Made by a program: the position numbers and the translations under genes
Shown here: positions 17,436 to 25,413 of the stretch, in pieces
How positions within the stretch are numbered: the first letter of the stretch is position 1
Layout of the letters: each line of letters begins with the position of its first letter
The notes under the pieces: generated by a model
Told to the model about the DNA's origin: nothing
Seen by the model: the letters and a program-made list of their open reading frames with translations, nothing else
Databases searched by the model: none
From: Streptomyces sp. NBC_01429
Lineage (GTDB): Bacteria; Actinomycetota; Actinomycetes; Streptomycetales; Streptomycetaceae
Length of the DNA stretch: 64,000 nucleotides
Assembly (NCBI RefSeq): GCF_036231945.1
Contig: NZ_CP109599.1
Coordinates: 5,483,501 to 5,547,500, forward strand
Direction of reading: 5' to 3'

Positions 17436-18452
17436 TCAGCGCTCGCTGTCCAGCATCGCCATCTGGGGGCTCGGGTAGCGCTCCCCGGCGGCGGCGTCGG
17501 CGGGGACGGCGCGCTCGATGGCGGCGAGATCCCCGTCGTCCAGCGTGACGTCCAGGGCGCCGAGGGCCTCGGTCAGCCGCCCGCGGCTGCGGGCGCCGAC
17601 GAGCGGCACGATGTCCTCGCCCCGGGACAGCACCCAGGCGATGGCGATCTGCGCGACCGTCACGCCCTTCTGCTCGGCGATCTTGCGCAGCGACTCGACC
17701 AGCGTGAGGTTGTGCCGGAGGTTCTCCCCCTGGAAGCGCGGGCTGATCGCCCGGAAATCGTCGGCGGCCAGCTTCTGGTCGCCGGTGAAGTGCCCGCCGA
17801 TGAGTCCGCGCGACAGCACCCCGTACGCGGTGACGCCGATGCCCAGCTCGCGGAGCGTCGGCAGGATGTCGGCCTCGATACCGCGTGAGATCAGGGCGTA
17901 CTCGATCTGGAGATCGCAGATCGGGGCCGTGGCGGCGGCCCGGCGGATGGTCTCCGCGCCGACCTCCGAGAGCCCGATGTGCCGGACGTATCCGGCCTGG
18001 ACCAGCTCCGCGACGGCGCCGACCGTCTCCTCGATCGGCACGTCCGGGTCGAGCCGCGAGGGCCGGTAGATGTCGATGTGGTCCACGCCCAGCCGCCGGA
18101 GGGAGTACGCGGCGAAGTTCTTCACGGCCGCGGGACGTCCGTCGAGCCCGCCCCACCCGTCGTCCGGGTCGCGCAGGGCGCCGAACTTGACGCTGACGAC
18201 GGCCCGTTCGCGCGCCGCCGGGGACGCGGTGCGCAGGGCCTCGTTGATCAGCAGCTCGTTGTGGCCCATGCCGTAGAAGTCGCCGGTGTCGATCAGGGTG
18301 ATGCCGGCGTCGAGCGCGGCGTGGATCGTGGCGACGGACTCGCCGCGGTCGTCGCCGGCCCCGTACGCACCGGACATGCCCATACAGCCGAGGCCGAGCG
18401 CGGCGGACCGGAGGCCCGTGGAGCCGAGGGCGCGGGTGGGGAGGGTGGTCAT
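17436..18452 (-). CDS. Aldo/keto reductase
   Basis: A 338-residue (beta/alpha)8 NADPH-dependent reductase. It has the family pattern GLGCMGMSGAYG, the catalytic Asp and Tyr in DTGDFYGMGHNE, and Lys in VSVKFGALRD. The usual QHR segment at the fourth catalytic position is replaced by YRPSRLDPD, as in a distinct bacterial subfamily. The C-terminal NADPH-binding region contains IVPLVGARSRGRLTEAL. ATG 18452 is used; upstream codons extend into the operator. Located between two matching dyads and upstream of a TetR gene, it is probably induced by an aldehyde or quinone-like ligand that is not identifiable here. Confidence 0.9.
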   Translation of the reverse strand: MTTLPTRALGSTGLRSAALGLGCMGMSGAYGAGDDRGESVATIHAALDAGITLIDTGDFYGMGHNELLINEALRTASPAARERAVVSVKFGALRDPDDGWGGLDGRPAAVKNFAAYSLRRLGVDHIDIYRPSRLDPDVPIEETVGAVAELVQAGYVRHIGLSEVGAETIRRAAATAPICDLQIEYALISRGIEADILPTLRELGIGVTAYGVLSRGLIGGHFTGDQKLAADDFRAISPRFQGENLRHNLTLVESLRKIAEQKGVTVAQIAIAWVLSRGEDIVPLVGARSRGRLTEALGALDVTLDDGDLAAIERAVPADAAAGERYPSPQMAMLDSER

Positions 18453-18510
18453 GGCGGATTCCTCCGTGCGAATCGCGGATGGATCGGGAGTGACACGATC
18501 AACCATGGCA

Positions 18511-18546
18511 TGACGAGTGACAGATTTCAATATCTGTCACTCGTCA
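18511..18546. promoter_or_regulatory. Operator copy 2: perfect 15-bp-arm palindrome before the aldo/keto reductase
   Basis: Arms TGACGAGTGACAGAT and ATCTGTCACTCGTCA are exact inverse complements with a 6-base TTCAAT spacer. The inner core (18518-18539) has the same half-sites and spacing as 17370-17391. It lies about 60 bases upstream of the reductase start. Such symmetry in an intergenic region strongly suggests binding by the neighbouring TetR protein. Confidence 0.85.
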
Positions 18547-18607
18547 GGTGTCCGTCGCCGGAAAACGCGTTGCGTCCCGGGCCCCGCCCGGTGGTAGCGT
18601 CAGCCGT

Positions 18608-18631
18608 ATGTTCTTCCAGATCTACGAGTGA
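18608..18631 (+). other. Seven-codon ORF at a likely leaderless start
   Basis: ATG 18608 opens a frame coding MFFQIYE and ending TGA. TAGCGT at 18595-18600 is a plausible -10 element, so transcription could begin at the ATG itself. The DUF6243 gene follows 72 bases later. Whether this peptide is made is unknown. Confidence 0.35.
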
Positions 18632-18703
18632 GAGCGCGGCGGCGACAGCCCGCCCCCCACCGACGATTCCGCAGATCACTTCTCATCACTTCGGGAGAAC
18701 CCC

Positions 18704-18913
18704 GTGGCAAAGAGCCGCAACAACCTTCTCGGCGTGGGCGGTCAGCGCACCAAGACCGGGCGCACGGACCCGCAGTCCAGCGCCCCCGCCCGCGACGCCA
18801 ACCGCAAGGTCTCCGCCGACCAGAAGCAGGAACTCCTGCGCAAGATGCGCGAGCGCGCCGCCGGTCAGAGCGGATCCGGCCAGGACGGTCAGCAGGCCGC
18901 CACCCAGGACTGA
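18704..18913 (+). CDS. DUF6243 family small basic protein
   Basis: A 69-residue hydrophilic protein starting MAKSRNNLLGVGGQRTKTGR and continuing with a helix KVSADQKQELLRKMRERAA. This matches the small Streptomyces family DUF6243. It has no membrane segment or catalytic motif and is rich in Arg, Lys and Gln, so nucleic acid binding is possible but unproven. A ribosome-binding site (CGGGAGAA) precedes ATG 18704 and a strong terminator follows. Confidence 0.8.
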   Translation: MAKSRNNLLGVGGQRTKTGRTDPQSSAPARDANRKVSADQKQELLRKMRERAAGQSGSGQDGQQAATQD

Positions 18914-18935
18914 CGCGGGCAGGAACAGAGCGGAC

Positions 18936-18971
18936 GACGGGCCCGGACCACCTCGGTGGTCCGGGCCCGTC
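18936..18971. terminator. Bidirectional terminator between DUF6243 and MFS genes
   Basis: A 17-bp perfect stem (GACGGGCCCGGACCACC with its complement) closes on a TC loop, between two converging genes, 23 bases after the DUF6243 stop. Confidence 0.85.
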
Positions 18972-18999
18972 GGCGTCGGCGATCGTCTCGCCGGTCGGC

Positions 19000-20466
19000 T
19001 CAGCCGATCGCGCGCGGCAGCCGCAGACTCAGCAGCCCCGTCAGCACGACCAGCCCCAGCTGCACCAGCAGTGTGATCGTCAGCGCGTCGCCCATCCCCA
19101 TGGACGTCGTCAGGCTCAGGAAGAGCGAGCCCAGCGTCGCCACCCCGAGCGCCAGCGCCGACTGCTGCGCCGTGACCATGACGCCACCGCCCACTCCCGC
19201 CCGTTCGGCCGGGATGTCGGAGAGCACGATCCGCACGATGACCGGCAGCTGGAAGCCCTGGCCCAGACCGGCCAGCGCGACGCCCGGCAGCAGGTCGAGC
19301 GAGGTGAGCGCGGGCCAGCCGTGCCGGACGGCGAGCACCAGCAGCGCGACCCCGACCGCCTGGACGACCGCGCCCGCCGTCACCAGCAGGCTGCCGTACC
19401 GCCGGATCAGCCGGGGCCCGGCCAGCGAGGCGGCGAAGAACGCCACGGCCATCGGCACCAGCGCCATTCCGGCGGTGATCGCCCCCATACGCAGGCCCTG
19501 CTGGAGCGCCACGGCGATCACGAACATGAACCCGCCGAAGCTGATCCCGAACGGCACCAGCAGCGCCAGCCCGCGCCGGAGCGTGACCAGCGCGAACAGG
19601 CTCGGCGGCACCAGCGGCGTCCGCCCCTCCCGGTCGGCCCGCCGCTCGACCCGCAGGAAGGCGTACGCCGCGACCGGGAAGGCCGCCAGCGACACCCAGG
19701 TCCACAGCGGCCACCCGGCCGCCCGGCCCTCGGTGAGCGGCGCCAGCAGCGTCACCAGGCTGACGGCCAGCAGCAGGGTTCCCGGCACGTCCACGGGCGC
19801 CGGCCGGTCCGAACGCGTCTCGGGCACCGAGCGGACCGCCAGGAACAGCCCGGCCAGCGCGACCGGCACATTGACCAGGAAGATGGCCCGCCAGCCGCTC
19901 CCCGCGATATCGGCCGCGACGAGCACCCCGCCCAGGATCTGCCCCGCCACCATCGCCAGGCCGGCCGTCGCCCCGTACAGGCTGAGCGCCTTCGCCCGGC
20001 GCTGGCCCGCGGTCGCGGCCTGGATGGTGGCCAGCACCTGCGGCAGCATCAGCGCCGCGGCGCCGCCCTGCGCGACCCGCGCCCCGACCAGGGTCCAGGC
20101 GGTCGGCGCGAGTCCACAGGCGAGCGAGGTCAGCCCGAAGGCGGCCATGCCGACAAGGAACAGCCGTCGCCGCCCGAAGGTGTCGCCGAGTCTTCCGCCG
20201 AGGACGAGCAGCACGGCGTACGCCAGCCCGTACCCGGCGACCACCAGCTCCAGCAGCGCGGGACCCGCGGCCAGGTCGTGGTCGATCGTCGGCAGGGCGA
20301 CGTTGACGATGAAGAAGTCGATCAGGGGGAGCGCCGCGCCGAGCAGCACGGTGAAGAGGCCGAGCGCCCCGAGGACGGAACCGTGGTCATGGACGACGGG
20401 CGGTCCGGCGGTGGGAGCGGAGCCGGCGGGGGAGGTCTTCCGGGGGGACGCGAATGTTCTACTCAC
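19000..20466 (-). CDS. MFS transporter, DHA2 drug exporter family
   Basis: A 488-residue membrane protein with about 14 hydrophobic segments. Motif A is seen as GGRLGDTFGRRRLF and a motif C-like region as GATAGLAMVAGQILGG. LPLIDFFIVNVALPTI in helix 1 is typical of DHA2 exporters. Proton-driven export of small organic compounds is expected; the substrate is unknown. The upstream region holds a CTGGTACCAG palindrome and a TTATCCTGGTAC element shared with the promoter of the MmyB-type regulator at 22963. Confidence 0.88.
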   Translation of the reverse strand: MSRTFASPRKTSPAGSAPTAGPPVVHDHGSVLGALGLFTVLLGAALPLIDFFIVNVALPTIDHDLAAGPALLELVVAGYGLAYAVLLVLGGRLGDTFGRRRLFLVGMAAFGLTSLACGLAPTAWTLVGARVAQGGAAALMLPQVLATIQAATAGQRRAKALSLYGATAGLAMVAGQILGGVLVAADIAGSGWRAIFLVNVPVALAGLFLAVRSVPETRSDRPAPVDVPGTLLLAVSLVTLLAPLTEGRAAGWPLWTWVSLAAFPVAAYAFLRVERRADREGRTPLVPPSLFALVTLRRGLALLVPFGISFGGFMFVIAVALQQGLRMGAITAGMALVPMAVAFFAASLAGPRLIRRYGSLLVTAGAVVQAVGVALLVLAVRHGWPALTSLDLLPGVALAGLGQGFQLPVIVRIVLSDIPAERAGVGGGVMVTAQQSALALGVATLGSLFLSLTTSMGMGDALTITLLVQLGLVVLTGLLSLRLPRAIG

Positions 20467-20493
20467 CCCACCGACGATTACGCATCACCCAGC

Positions 20494-20522
20494 CTGGTAC
20501 CAGAGTCTCTTTATCCTGGTAC
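20494..20522. promoter_or_regulatory. Candidate operator upstream of the first MFS gene
   Basis: The palindrome CTGGTACCAG (20494-20503) is followed by TTATCCTGGTAC (20511-20522). The second element recurs exactly at 22906-22917 before a regulator gene. Located 28-56 bases upstream of the MFS start. Confidence 0.55.
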
Positions 20523-20795
20523 ATTCACTACCCCGCAATAGTCTGAGCGCCGCCCGGCTCACTCGTTGCGCGACGTCCCGGCGATGATCCAGGCGTATCC
20601 GCCCGTCGCCCCCTCCGCCCCCGGGCCGATGCGTCCCTGGCCGTCGGACCGTCGGACCGCGCTCTCCTTCGGAAGTCTGTGGCACTCCACCCGGCCCACC
20701 AAGGATGATCTTATGTGCCGAGTGGGACATGAAACGTTCGAATCGACTGACGCGGCATCAGCGTTCAGCTGACACAGTGGAAATGGAGGCGGCCG
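20523..20795. other. Intergenic region upstream of lacI-type gene
   Basis: With the operator segment this gap is 329 bases. No convincing gene is present; short frames lack ribosome-binding sites and family features. ATGAAACGTTCGAAT at 20729-20743 has the central CG and GAAACG half-site typical of LacI-family operators and lies about 55 bases upstream of the lacI-type gene, so it may be an autoregulatory site. Confidence 0.4.
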
Positions 20796-21863
20796 ATGGC
20801 ACGTACGACCCCGTCCGGCGGACCCAAGGAAAAGCCCGCGACGCTCGCCCTGGTCGCCCAACGGGCCGGAGTGTCGCCCCAGACGGTGTCCAACGCCCTC
20901 AACTCGCCCGATCTGCTGGCCCCCCGGACCCTGGAGCGGGTCCGCAGGGCGATAGAGGAGATGGACTACCGGCCCCACCAGGCCGCGCGTCTGCTGCGCA
21001 CCCAGTCGAGCCTGCTGATCGGTTACGGAGTCCGGGCCACGCGCGACGGGGTGTCCGGGCTCGTCCTGGAGAGCTTCCTGCACGCCCTCTCGGACTCGGC
21101 GGACCAGGCCGGCTACCGCGTCATGCTGTTCGCCGTGCCCGCCGAGGTCGAGGACGAACCCGCCGCCTACGCCGAGCTGTTACGCGAACGGTCGGTCGAC
21201 GCCTTCGTCCTGAGCAACACCTACCGGGCCGACCCCCGCCCCGACTGGCTGCGCAAGCGCGGCATCCCCTACGTCTCCTTCGGCCGCCCCTGGCGGGCCC
21301 GAGAGGCGGGGGACTGGGTGGACGTCGACGGGGCGCACGGCACCGGCGCCGCCGTCGACCACCTCGTCGCCCTCGGGCACCGCAGGATCGCCTTCCTCGG
21401 CTGGCCGAAGGGCTCCGGCGTGGGCGACGACCGGGCGCGGGGCTGGCGGGAGGCGATGGGTCGGCACGGGCTGTCCGTACGCGGTCTGCGGGCCGGCTCC
21501 CGGAACAACGTCGACGCCGCGCGCGAGGCCGTCGGGGAGCTGCTTCCGCTGGGCGTCACCGCCGTGGTGGCGGCGAGCGACACCCTCGCCCTCGGCTGCT
21601 ACCGGGCGCTGCTCGCCGCCGGGGTGTCGCCGGGGCGGGACGTCGCCGTCGTCGGATTCGACGACTCCGCCGCCGCCGCGCTGCTCTCCCCGAGCCTCTC
21701 CTCGCTCCGGCAGCCGCTGGCGGAGGCGGGCCGGGCCTGCACCCGCCTGCTCCTCGCGCGTCTCAAGGATCCGGCGGCGGAGCTGGAACGGGTCCTGCTG
21801 ACGCCCGAACTGGTGGTGCGGGACAGCAGCTCGGGGACCGCCCCGGGGACGGACCCGGCGTAG
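20796..21863 (+). CDS. LacI family transcriptional regulator with a TTA codon
   Basis: A 355-residue repressor: N-terminal helix-turn-helix LALVAQRAGVSPQTVSNALN with hinge YRPHQAARLLRT, then a periplasmic-binding-protein-like sugar domain (VDAFVLSNT, VDVDGAHGTGAAVDHLVALG, VVGFDDSAAAALLSPSLSSL). ATG 20796 follows GGAGG. Codon 129 is TTA (21180-21182), rare in Streptomyces and read by the bldA tRNA, so translation may depend on developmental stage. No sugar operon is adjacent, hence its effector and targets are not evident. Confidence 0.9.
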   Translation: MARTTPSGGPKEKPATLALVAQRAGVSPQTVSNALNSPDLLAPRTLERVRRAIEEMDYRPHQAARLLRTQSSLLIGYGVRATRDGVSGLVLESFLHALSDSADQAGYRVMLFAVPAEVEDEPAAYAELLRERSVDAFVLSNTYRADPRPDWLRKRGIPYVSFGRPWRAREAGDWVDVDGAHGTGAAVDHLVALGHRRIAFLGWPKGSGVGDDRARGWREAMGRHGLSVRGLRAGSRNNVDAAREAVGELLPLGVTAVVAASDTLALGCYRALLAAGVSPGRDVAVVGFDDSAAAALLSPSLSSLRQPLAEAGRACTRLLLARLKDPAAELERVLLTPELVVRDSSSGTAPGTDPA

Positions 21864-21926
21864 GAGGAGGCGTCCCGCCGGGTCCGTGCCTCAGGTCGCG
21901 TCTCAAGCCGTGTCGCAGCCTCTGCC

Positions 21927-22769
21927 TCAGGTCGCCGGACGGTCGAGCATCAGCGCGTTGAACGCGCCGTAGTCGAGTCCGCCCTCCAGAGCCGCGCAGG
22001 TGCCGTCGGTGAGCAGTTCACGTGCGGCGCGCGCGGCGAGGCCGTAGGCGGCCTCGGCGATCGACGAACCGGCGCTGATCCGGGCGACCCCCAGCTCCGC
22101 CAGGACGGACACGGGCAGCGAGCCGGGTCCCGCCAGTACGTTCAGGGGCGCCGCGACGCCGGTCACCAGGGCCGACACGGTCGCCCGGTCGAAGGCGCCG
22201 AGCACGAACACCCCGTCCGCGCCCGCAGCCAGATAGGCGGCGGCCCTGGCCAGGGTCTCCTTGATCCGGCCGGCCGGGTCCCCGGGCGGCAGCCGGTGGG
22301 TGTCGATCCGGGCGTTGAGGTACAGCGGCACCCCGGCGGCGTCGGCGGCGGCGCGGGCGGCGGCGATCCGCTCGGCCTGTTCGGCGACGGGCCGCAGCGG
22401 CTCGGGGCCGGTGCGGAGCGAGTCCTCCAGGTTGACGCCGACGGCCCCGGCGTCGAGCACGCCCCGTACGGTGTCGGCCACCTCCCCGGCGGTGGCGCCG
22501 AAGCCGCTCTCGATGTCGGCGGTGACCGGCGCACGGACCGTGGCCGAGATCCGCGCCAGCGCGTCCAGCGCGCCCGCCCGGTCCACCCGGTCGCCGTCCC
22601 CGTACCCGAGCGCCCAGGCCACCCCCGCGCTGCTGGTGGCGATGGCGGCGGCGCCGGCGTCCTCGACGAGCCGGGCCGAGGCGGCGTCCCAGGCATTGGG
22701 CAGGACGAGGGGCCTGCCGGGGACGTGCAGCGAGCGGAACAGCAGGGCCTGGTCCTTGAGTGTTGTCAT
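21927..22769 (-). CDS. Isocitrate lyase/PEP mutase superfamily protein
   Basis: A 280-residue (beta/alpha)8 protein with LVLPNAWDAASARLVEDAG, the metal-binding ADIESGFG, VNLEDS and LNARIDTH. These are conserved positions of the PEP mutase/isocitrate lyase superfamily. The cysteine-containing KKCGH loop of true isocitrate lyases is absent, so a carboxy-PEP or oxaloacetate-type lyase or hydrolase is more likely. ATG 22769 is well placed. It is divergent from an MmyB-like regulator, which could control it. The precise reaction is uncertain. Confidence 0.8.
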   Translation of the reverse strand: MTTLKDQALLFRSLHVPGRPLVLPNAWDAASARLVEDAGAAAIATSSAGVAWALGYGDGDRVDRAGALDALARISATVRAPVTADIESGFGATAGEVADTVRGVLDAGAVGVNLEDSLRTGPEPLRPVAEQAERIAAARAAADAAGVPLYLNARIDTHRLPPGDPAGRIKETLARAAAYLAAGADGVFVLGAFDRATVSALVTGVAAPLNVLAGPGSLPVSVLAELGVARISAGSSIAEAAYGLAARAARELLTDGTCAALEGGLDYGAFNALMLDRPAT

Positions 22770-22905
22770 GACACCCACTTCACCAGCGGATATGCCCCTG
22801 CGGCCAGCGGATTTCCGACCACGTCCCGCCGACTGGTGCCGCCGACCGGGCCCCGGGGGGACGGTGTCCGGAAGGACGCGGTCGTGTCGTGGTACTCCGG
22901 CGTCA

Positions 22906-22917
22906 TTATCCTGGTAC
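22906..22917. promoter_or_regulatory. TTATCCTGGTAC element before the MmyB-type regulator
   Basis: The 12-mer is identical to 20511-20522. CTGGTACTGG and GTACCTGG continue the motif up to 22931. It lies about 50 bases upstream of the regulator start in the divergent gap with the PEP-mutase-like gene. Probably an autoregulatory site. Confidence 0.5.
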
Positions 22918-22962
22918 TGGGCGTACCTGGTCATGGGGTCGGGGCTGCGGCATCCTGGAGGA

Positions 22963-23919
22963 ATGAGCACATTCGCGCGGACCGGCGCGCAGGCCGGCCA
23001 GGAGACGGACATCCGGCGGCACGAGCTCGCGGGTTTTCTGCGCAGCCGCCGCGAGCGCATCACGCCCGAGCAGGTCGGGCTGGAACGGGGCAGGCGGCGG
23101 CGTACGCCCGGGCTGCGGCGCGAGGAGGTCGCCCAGCTGTCGGCCGTGGGCGTGACCTGGTACACGTGGCTGGAGCAGGCCCGGCCCATCCAGGTGTCCC
23201 CGCAGGTCCTCGACGCCCTCGCCCGCGCTCTCCAGCTCGACAGCGGCGAGCGCGCGCACCTCTTCGCCCTCGCGGCGGCCGTCGACCCGGCCCCCGGGAC
23301 GCCCTGCCCGACCATCACACCGGCGGTGCGGCAGATGCTGGAGGCGCTGGAGCCGTTCCCGGCCTGTGTGCAGAACAGCCGGTACGACATGCTCGCGTAC
23401 AACCGCAGCTACAGCGGTCTCCTGTGCGACCTGGACGCGCTGCCGCCCGAGGACCGCAACTGCTTGTGGCTCGCCTTCACCAACGACGAGTGGCGCGCCG
23501 GGCTCGGTGACCCGGAGGAGACCTGCCGGGCGATGGCCGGCAAGTTCCGGGCCGCCATGGCCGAGCATCTCGCGGAGCCGCCCTGGAAGACGCTGCTGGG
23601 ACGGTTGCGGGCGGCCTCGCCCGAGTTCCGGGAGGTCTGGGAGCAGCACGAGGTGGTGGCGCCCACCGGGGACCGGACGAAGAGGTTCCTCAACTCCCGG
23701 GTCGGCCGGCTCGATCTGATCCACACCAACCTCTGGCTGGGGCCCGCCGCCGGGCCCCGGCTGGTCACCTACGTACCGGCGGACGACGACTCCCGGATCC
23801 GGCTGGAGCGGCTTCAGGCGCTGCTGTCGGAGCCCGGACCCGCCTCCGGTCCGGGTCCGGATCCCGGTCCGGATCCGCTGCCCGCCCTGCTGCCGCTGCC
23901 GGTCGGCGCCGGGGGCTGA
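22963..23919 (+). CDS. MmyB-like Xre family regulator
   Basis: A 318-residue regulator with an Xre helix-turn-helix at about residues 20-85 (LAGFLRSRRERITPEQVG, RRRTPGLRREEVAQLSAVG, VTWYTWLEQA) and a PAS-like MmyB ligand-binding domain (VQNSRYDMLAYNRSYSGLL and so on). ATG 22963 follows CTGGAGG. The C-terminus is a proline-glycine repeat tail (PGPASGPGPDPGPDP) whose DNA overlaps the end of the convergent MFS gene by 106 bases. These regulators usually control nearby oxidoreductase or MFS genes. A broken paralogue is at 2945-3682. Confidence 0.88.
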   Translation: MSTFARTGAQAGQETDIRRHELAGFLRSRRERITPEQVGLERGRRRRTPGLRREEVAQLSAVGVTWYTWLEQARPIQVSPQVLDALARALQLDSGERAHLFALAAAVDPAPGTPCPTITPAVRQMLEALEPFPACVQNSRYDMLAYNRSYSGLLCDLDALPPEDRNCLWLAFTNDEWRAGLGDPEETCRAMAGKFRAAMAEHLAEPPWKTLLGRLRAASPEFREVWEQHEVVAPTGDRTKRFLNSRVGRLDLIHTNLWLGPAAGPRLVTYVPADDDSRIRLERLQALLSEPGPASGPGPDPGPDPLPALLPLPVGAGG

Positions 23920-25361
23920 GCCGCGGCGTTCGCGGGCTCCAGCAGCCGCGCCGTGTCCCGTGCCGTGCGGCCCGCCCAGGAGCCGCTGGTCAGCGCGCCG
24001 ACCAGCAGGACGCTCGCACCGCAGGCCGTGATGATCCACCAGGCCGGGTGGCTGGCGTCGGTGAACCCCGTACGGTACGAGGCCGAGCCGACCATGCCCG
24101 CCGCCCCGCCCGCCAGCACCGCGCCGATCACCGCGACGCCCAGCGTCTGGCCGATCTGGCGGCTGGTGGACGCGACGGCGGCGGCGACGCCCGCCTGGGA
24201 GCGGGGCATGCCGGAGACGGCGGTGTTGGTGATGGGGGCGTTGACCATGCCGAAGCCGAGGCCGAACAGCACATAGCCGGTGAACATCAGCGTCATGGTC
24301 CGCTCCGCGTCGAACGCGGCGAACAGGACGCCGCTCGCCGTCATCGCGACCCCGGCGATCAGCAGGGGCAGCCGCGGGCCGCGGTTGCCGACCAGCCGGC
24401 CGGAGAGCGGCGCGCAGACGAACGTCATGGCGGCCATCGGGAGCATGTAGAGCCCGGCGTGCAGCGCGGAGAGCCCCCGCACGTTCTGGAGGTAGAGCGT
24501 GTTGAGGAAGAGGAATCCGCCCAGCGCCGCGAAGGCGGACACGGCGATGACGGTCGCCCCGCTGAACGGCGCGCTGCGGAAGAAGCGCAGGTCGATCAGG
24601 GGCTCCGGGCGCCTCGGCTCGTACACGAGGAGCCCGACGAGACAGAGCACGGCGACGGTGGCGAAGGACACGATCAGCGGTGACGTCAGTCCCGCCGACG
24701 GCGCCTCGATGATCGCGTAGGTCAGCGCGCCCAGCACCCCGATGACCAGCAGCTGGCCCACGGGGTCGGGGCGGCGGGGCTTGGGGGCGCGGGACTCCGG
24801 GACGTAGCGCCAGGTCAGCAGCAGGGCCGCGACCCCGATCGGCAGATTGATCCAGAAGATCGACCGCCAGCCGACGGAGTCCACCAGCAGCCCGCCGATC
24901 AGCGGTCCCGCCGCCATCGAGATGCCCACCACACCGCCCCAGACGCCGATGGCGCGGGCGCGCTCGCGCGGTCCCGTGAAGGTGTTGGTGATGATCGACA
25001 TCGCGACGGGGTTGAGCATCGAACCGCCGACGGCCTGCATCATCCGGAAGGCGACGAGCGATTCGAGGTTCGGCGCGACGGAGCAGAGCGCCGAGCCGAG
25101 CGTGAAGAGGACGAGACCGGTCTTGAAGACCCGGCGCCGGCCGATCCGGTCGGCCGTGGAGCCCGAGAGCATCAGCAGGGAGGCGAGCACGAGCGTGTAC
25201 GCGTCGATGGTCCATTGCAGCCCGGAGACGGAGGCGTGCAGCTCTCTCTGCATGGACGGCAGGGCGACGTTGAGGATGGTGTTGTCGAGGCTGACGATGA
25301 GCAGGCTCATGCAGCAGATCGCCAGCACCAGTAGCTTCCGTCGATGGCTCAGCTCGGGCAT
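23814..25361 (-). CDS. MFS transporter, DHA2 (EmrB/QacA) drug exporter
   Basis: A 515-residue protein with about 14 transmembrane segments. It contains SLDNTILNVALPSMQREL in helix 1, motif A SGSTADRIGRRRVF, the motif C-like GVVGISMAAGPLIGG, and SQAGVAAAVASTSRQIGQTLG in late helices. These are the standard DHA2 exporter features, so proton-coupled drug efflux is likely. Its C-terminal tail is serine-glycine-proline rich and is encoded opposite the tail of the convergent MmyB-type regulator. A short dyad TAGTACGACTA lies just upstream of the start. Confidence 0.9.
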   Translation of the reverse strand: MPELSHRRKLLVLAICCMSLLIVSLDNTILNVALPSMQRELHASVSGLQWTIDAYTLVLASLLMLSGSTADRIGRRRVFKTGLVLFTLGSALCSVAPNLESLVAFRMMQAVGGSMLNPVAMSIITNTFTGPRERARAIGVWGGVVGISMAAGPLIGGLLVDSVGWRSIFWINLPIGVAALLLTWRYVPESRAPKPRRPDPVGQLLVIGVLGALTYAIIEAPSAGLTSPLIVSFATVAVLCLVGLLVYEPRRPEPLIDLRFFRSAPFSGATVIAVSAFAALGGFLFLNTLYLQNVRGLSALHAGLYMLPMAAMTFVCAPLSGRLVGNRGPRLPLLIAGVAMTASGVLFAAFDAERTMTLMFTGYVLFGLGFGMVNAPITNTAVSGMPRSQAGVAAAVASTSRQIGQTLGVAVIGAVLAGGAAGMVGSASYRTGFTDASHPAWWIITACGASVLLVGALTSGSWAGRTARDTARLLEPANAAAQPPAPTGSGSRAGSGSGPGSGPGPEAGPGSDSSA

Positions 25362-25413
25362 GCGTCGATAGTACGACTAACTAACAACTTCTCGCGTGAG
25401 AGACAATGGCCGC

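Noticed and set aside
20485..20730. Possible small minus-strand gene in the lacI upstream gap
   Set aside because: No ribosome-binding site or similarity; it runs through the candidate operator of the MFS gene.
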